NCBI RefSeq assembly: GCF_000189635.1
Contig: NW_002476157.1
Span: 1-64,000, forward strand
Origin: Tetrahymena thermophila SB210
Taxonomy: Eukaryota; Ciliophora; Oligohymenophorea; Hymenostomatida; Tetrahymenidae
Reading direction: 5' to 3'
Length of the DNA stretch: 64,000 bases
The first letter of the stretch is position 1. Every line of letters begins with the position of its first letter. Under the pieces are notes generated by a model. That model was not told the origin of the DNA and ran no database searches. It saw only the letters and a list, made by a program, of their open reading frames with translations. Positions 61,492-64,000 of the stretch are shown in pieces. Made by a program: the position numbers and the translations under genes.

Positions 61492-63724
61492 TCAATATTC
61501 TTAATTGTCTTTGATTTCTCCAATAATAGCAAATATTTTTTCATCATCATTTTCTTCAATAGTTGGGACTATATTATACTACTGATTGGTATTCATATGC
61601 TCATTATTAAAAGCTGTATTATTATCAAATTAAGTTTCATCATTTTATGCAAATAATGTTTTTATGTGAGATTGTGAGTAATTATATTTATTTCTATCTT
61701 GTTCTTGCAAATAAAAAGGCCAAGTCTCATAGTTTAAGTCATAATTTTAATAAGAATATCCTATTTAGGTATTGTTATTTTGTAAAAGCATTTAATTTTA
61801 ATAGTATTATTACTATTATTATTGTTACTATAATTATTATTACTATTATTATTATTATTATTATTATTCATTATTAAATTGATATTAATCTTGTATATTC
61901 ATAAATTATTCTTCCCTATAGGAAGATTATTAATTAAAGTTTGTCTAAAAATAATTATAGTTAGTTTTATTAGAAGATAGATCTTCTGAAAAGCATAAAC
62001 GCTAGTAATTAGTGGTAGTATCACTACTTTAATTCATATCTGATGTTAATTATGGTAAGGGAGTACTAGGATATTAATATTAACTCTGTTAATTAGAGCT
62101 TTAAAAAGTTTCTACGATATTAGTCTAATCTGAAAGGACTTAAAAATTATTTTAAATACTAGCTTATTTCTGTTTATTTTCTAACTTTTCAGTCATTTTT
62201 CTTTATTTTCTTTTTGGTTATCTTTTTTAGTTTTAATGACCTTATTGATTAGATTCATCTACAAAATTTTATTAAATATTTATTGAGTTTTGGTTACAGT
62301 TATTTTCTCTTTTATTAGTAAATATATCCCTATTAATATTATTTTAACTCTTCAAGGATAATTAATCATTTTAATATGTGTTTTTGTTTTAAAAAATTAT
62401 CTAATTAGATTCTATTAAATTATTTTTTCCAGTAAATTATTGTTGAATATTCGAATTTATTTGATTATCTTTTTGTGGTTTAGTAAATAAATTGTACTAA
62501 AATTATTAATTTTAGTGTTTGTCTTATTTATTAGTTTAGTATTGGCTTATAACATTTTATTATTTTAGTTATAAAGTGTTTTGAGTAGGTTATTGATAAT
62601 ATTAATGTTAACCCTCAAAGCTTTTTTGACCAAACTATTCTTAATTTCCAAAACTATTTTGACTAAATTCTTAAATATTGTTCCTAATTAAATAATTATT
62701 TTAGAATAATTCACCAGCATTCTTTGCTTGATTAGCAAATTCTTTCTTTTAAAATTAAACTTTAACTAGATTTGAAGAGCTCTATGAAGGCAATTATTTT
62801 TCATAATTAAGTTGTTATTATTGCTAAAATGAATTAGTATTAATACTTAATTTTTCTATTTTAGGAATCAATTAATCGCCATTTAAATCTTAATTTAACT
62901 GCTAATTTATTTTTATTAAATTTTTTTGTTACAGATCTTAAAATTCATTTTTGTTTTTTTTAATTTATTTTTGTTATAAAATTGTAGATCCTTCAGGTGA
63001 AGCTTCATCTACTTATTAGATTTTCTATTTTTGATTATCTATTTTATTACTAATTTAATTATTTTCAGTATTTGACTAAATTAATTGACTCTTTTGACGA
63101 GTAATTATATTACTCTATGTTGTATTCCTTAAAGAAGAAGTTGAATCCTAAAGATTTTCATTTTAGGTTACACTTGAATTTTCTTTTCTTTTAAAACGTT
63201 TTATTACTTACTCCTCTTCAAAATCACTTACAGTTTCTTCATCTTCATCATCTTCATTTTCTTTTTTTAATTTTTTTTAGGTCTTTTTTTATTTATTTTG
63301 CAGTTTTTATTTAATATTTTTGTTTTAGCAAACTTAATTTTGCTAATTCAAAATAATTTAATCTCTTTTAATATTCTCTAGATTCTGAAATTAATTTAAA
63401 GATGAGCCTTTATTTATACTGTTAAATCTGATTTCTTCATTATTTGATGCTTTATTTTTCTCATTCTGATCTATAAATTTACTTATAGGTGGGCTATTAA
63501 GTGCCTATTTAATTAGTAAAAATATTTTTTAAAATAACTTATTTAGTAGAAATTAAATTTACTTTAAAATTGTTTTTGTTTGTTTTGTTGACAAATTGTT
63601 GCTTATAAGGAAGAAAATTGCAAGGAAAAACTATAAAATTGTAAGAAAGTTCATCCGCTAAAGAGTTATAAGGAAAATAAAAGCTGTCAAGTTAACTTTA
63701 GTTTAAAAACATTGTAGGATTCAT
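61492..63724 (-). CDS. Q/N-rich protein of unknown function
   Basis: Two exons (63724-63563, 63504-61492; 58-bp intron) give 724 aa. The first 54 residues are moderately hydrophobic and aromatic (SFYFPYNSLADELSYNFIVF). The rest is dominated by Gln, Asn, Lys and Ser, with basic clusters (NQKRQPKRKQRK), an acidic patch (ENEDDEDEETVSDFEEE) next to KRFKRKE that could serve as a nuclear localisation signal, and a long glutamine run near 61801-61868 written almost purely in TAA and TAG. No domain is recognised. Composition suggests a nuclear disordered protein (inference). The start at 63724 is the first ATG of the exon; an upstream in-frame start was not found. Confidence 0.72.
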
Positions 63725-64000
63725 TCCTTAACACCTTAAAATGACATTGTCCCTAAAAAGATTATTGTAGTTAGCAAACAAGGAGTTTCTTAATTAACTA
63801 GAAATAAAAGGTAGTTTTTAAACATGTTACCCATCTTTTTTAAGCTCTGCGCTATTAGCTACTTTTTATTTAATTGAAGACAACTTGTTCACAGATTATG
63901 ACATTTGAAACAAACAACTTTAATTCTTTAGGTTTTTTTTGAGAACAAGAGAGTGAGTCTTTTGTTATTTGTTTTTTAATTGATTTGATTCTTAATTTAT
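63725..64000. other. Right-edge spacer
   Basis: 276 bases to the window edge. No telomere repeats, so the chromosome continues to the right; no gene seen. Confidence 0.5.

Noticed and set aside
1-64000. tRNA, rRNA, CRISPR, bacterial operons or ribosome binding sites
   Set aside because: No tRNA-like cloverleaf or rRNA segment was noticed by eye, and the genome is eukaryotic, so prokaryotic features do not apply. A tRNA scan would be decisive.
1-64000. Reading the window as standard-code DNA full of pseudogenes
   Set aside because: With TAA/TAG as Gln, long frames, conserved motifs and splice phases become consistent across nearly all genes, which is the expected ciliate pattern.

Overview
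The window is the left end of a macronuclear chromosome of a ciliate, almost certainly Tetrahymena. It opens with seven CCCCAA telomere repeats and is about 78% A+T. Its genes read cleanly only if TAA and TAG mean glutamine and TGA is the sole stop. With that code most of the window resolves into 19 host genes with short AT-rich GT..AG introns (about 49-960 bp). Most standard-code ORFs here are fragments or antisense shadows. Every multi-exon model below was checked by hand for splice phase, but none was checked against transcripts.

Layout: telomere (1-46) and a 0.7 kb subtelomere. Then an HIBCH-like enoyl-CoA hydratase-family gene (+), a 927-aa Q/N-rich protein (-), a Nudix hydrolase (+), an 8-exon unknown gene (+), a long pseudokinase (+), a WDR26/GID7-like LisH-CTLH-WD40 protein with an in-frame UGA (-), a 10-exon secreted or membrane protein (+), a J-domain protein with a presequence-like N-terminus (-), an 11-exon membrane protein ending in a RING finger (-), a Q/N/P-rich protein (+), a ULK-like kinase (-), a divergent CFAP20 paralogue (+), a second short pseudokinase (+), an N/Q-rich protein with dispersed FG motifs whose start needs a +1 shift (+), a SET-domain protein with a ~345-residue insertion (+), a CAMK-like kinase (-), a TBC Rab-GAP (-), a 5.8 kb gene-poor stretch with one decayed-looking ORF, a PiggyBac-derived protein (+) and a Q/N-rich protein (-).

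There are no operons; each gene is its own unit, in convergent, divergent and head-to-tail arrangements. Several genes belong to broad eukaryotic systems: GID/CTLH ubiquitination and RING E3s, Rab GTPase regulation, ciliary doublet proteins, protein lysine methylation, and kinase or pseudokinase signalling. The two pseudokinases share a C-lobe pattern and an MGA- start that suggests N-myristoylation.

The most unusual items are the PiggyBac-derived gene (apparent loss of the first catalytic Asp, C-terminal Cys-rich finger kept), the UGA codon just after the LisH motif of the WDR26-like gene, the apparent +1 shift at UUU-UGA in the FG-rich gene, and an isolated GC-rich double hairpin at 44581-44646.
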